The notes under the pieces are model-generated. The model did no database searches. It was not told the origin of the DNA and saw only the letters and a program-made list of their open reading frames with translations. Shown piece after piece: positions 63,096 to 64,000 of a DNA stretch of 64,000 nucleotides. This stretch comes from Opisthocomus hoazin (Eukaryota > Chordata > Aves > Opisthocomiformes > Opisthocomidae), in NCBI RefSeq assembly GCF_030867145.1, contig NC_134414.1, positions 128,104,465 through 128,168,464 of the forward strand, in the 5' to 3' direction. Within the stretch, counting starts at the first letter, position 1. Each line of letters starts with the position of its first letter. Position numbers and translations under genes: made by a program.

Positions 63096-63821
63096 CGGCT
63101 ATTGGTGTGCCCTTCGTTACCGCCGTTTTGTGGTGTCTGTGTACGCTTGCAGATGCAGGCAGTGCGTTTCGATACACATAGGCTAAGCATAGGAACGAGG
63201 AACTTTTTTTTCCCTATCCCCTCAATTCGGACCCGCAACGGTAGTTTGGGACTGAAGAAAGTATGATGAATGATATAGGAAGAAGGATGGCAGAGGGCTG
63301 GAGCAGCCCTCGTGTGAGGAAAGGCTGAGAGAGTTGGGGCTGTTCAGCCTGGAGAAGCCTGTTGCTATGAATGCTGTCAGCAGGCAAACAAAAAAAGCCT
63401 CAATGTGTTTATAAAGGATCACAAAGCAAACTTGGTGCTTTCCCAGAGTAAAGAGAACACATCCACAGCAACAAATCTCAGATTTTTTCCAAACCCTTTT
63501 TTTTTTTCTTCCCTGGAAGTGTGAATACAAATGTCCCGTTAGGAGTTGCACTGAGATTCTTGGTTTGTCAAATAGGGAGAAATCTGTTTAATACTACTCT
63601 GTGCTTTGACATCTGTGTTAAATACTTTGTTGCAGTTGAGTAATTGAGGTTGTTTCTCTCCCTTCATCTCCAGGTCATCTCTGGACTGAAGCTTACGCGA
63701 TTATTTGCTTCAGACCAGATTCTACCAAGCGAATGTCTCAGCTGCCTAGTAGAACTCCTTGAGGACGCTAATGTAAACCCATCTGTGACCTCGTCTGTGG
63801 TTACTTTGCTCTCACAGCTAG
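62668..63821 (+). CDS. CIP2A: CIP2A copy 4, exons 1-2 (continues beyond window)
   Basis: Exons 62668-62769 and 63674-63821 are intact. By the unit spacing, exon 3 would fall near 64961, outside the window. Among the visible copies only this one could be the 5' end of a complete CIP2A gene. A private G to A change in intron 1 (63157, CAGATGCAGGC) does not affect coding sequence. Confidence 0.92.
63674..63821 (+). CDS. CIP2A: CIP2A copy 4, exon 2
   Basis: Same translation and splice sites as the other copies. Confidence 0.95.
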
Positions 63822-64000
63822 GTAAGGTTTGCATCTGAACTTTTTATCTTGGGTGTGGGAAAGGGAAGACAAGACAGGTGCTGATTCTGTGGCGTGTGCA
63901 GGTTTCATGCTCTCAAACAGAACTAAGACTTTGTAGGTAGTACCCTTTTCAGTGAGGTGAAGAAACCTGCCAAGGGGGTGCAAAGATGGGGAGGAGCCCT

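Larger units (their letters stand above)
62157..64000 (+). repeat. Tandem array unit 4 (cut by window end)
   Basis: At least the first 1844 bp of a fourth period. Whether a further unit or the remainder of CIP2A follows cannot be seen. Confidence 0.93.

Noticed and set aside
51637-63266. Very long open frames on both strands through the GC-rich flanks (up to 681 codons, for example 61221-63266 plus and 61054-62307 minus)
   Set aside because: Several overlapping frames are open at once. They consist of low-complexity Ala/Gly/Pro/Arg and run straight through the CIP2A exon 1 donor or in the wrong frame. This is what stop-poor CpG-island DNA produces. Small indels between units shift these frames while the true exons stay constant.

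Overview
This is vertebrate nuclear DNA, most likely from a bird. The coding sequence is split by GT-AG introns and gene density is low. It carries CR1 LINE remnants, one of them ending in the ATTCTAGG-type tail, and LTR fragments that resemble avian ERVL-class elements. There are no operons or other prokaryotic features. The species cannot be fixed from the sequence alone.

Layout. Positions 1-34247 are about 34 kb of AT-rich intergenic DNA with no recognisable gene. They contain one apparently complete solo LTR (21142-21913, with a 5-bp target duplication), a GC-richer patch at 11.5-12.6 kb, and a few short exact tandem duplications. Positions 34248-45193 hold a complete four-exon gene on the + strand encoding a 134-residue single-SH2 adaptor. 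I identify it as SH2D1B (EAT-2), a signalling partner of SLAM-family receptors in NK and other leukocytes. Its introns hold a CR1 3' end and an LTR fragment. Positions 45194-47891 are its 3' flank.

From 48024 to the window end there is a head-to-tail tandem array with a period of about 4.7 kb. Every unit carries a CpG-island promoter followed by exons 1, 2 and 3 of CIP2A (KIAA1524, cancerous inhibitor of PP2A). Four exon 1 copies, four exon 2 copies and three exon 3 copies lie in the window, and their coding sequences are intact. The window stops inside the fourth unit, so it is unknown whether the rest of CIP2A follows. The left edge of the array abuts a truncated LTR fragment (47892-48023).

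The two genes have no obvious functional link. The main point of interest is the array, which is either a very recent partial-gene amplification or an assembly duplication. Exons 2+3 form a phase-symmetric 261-bp cassette, so read-through splicing between units would stay in frame. The EAT-2 protein is also of interest: it combines an arginine at the position of SAP's Fyn-binding Arg78 with an EAT-2-type tyrosine tail.
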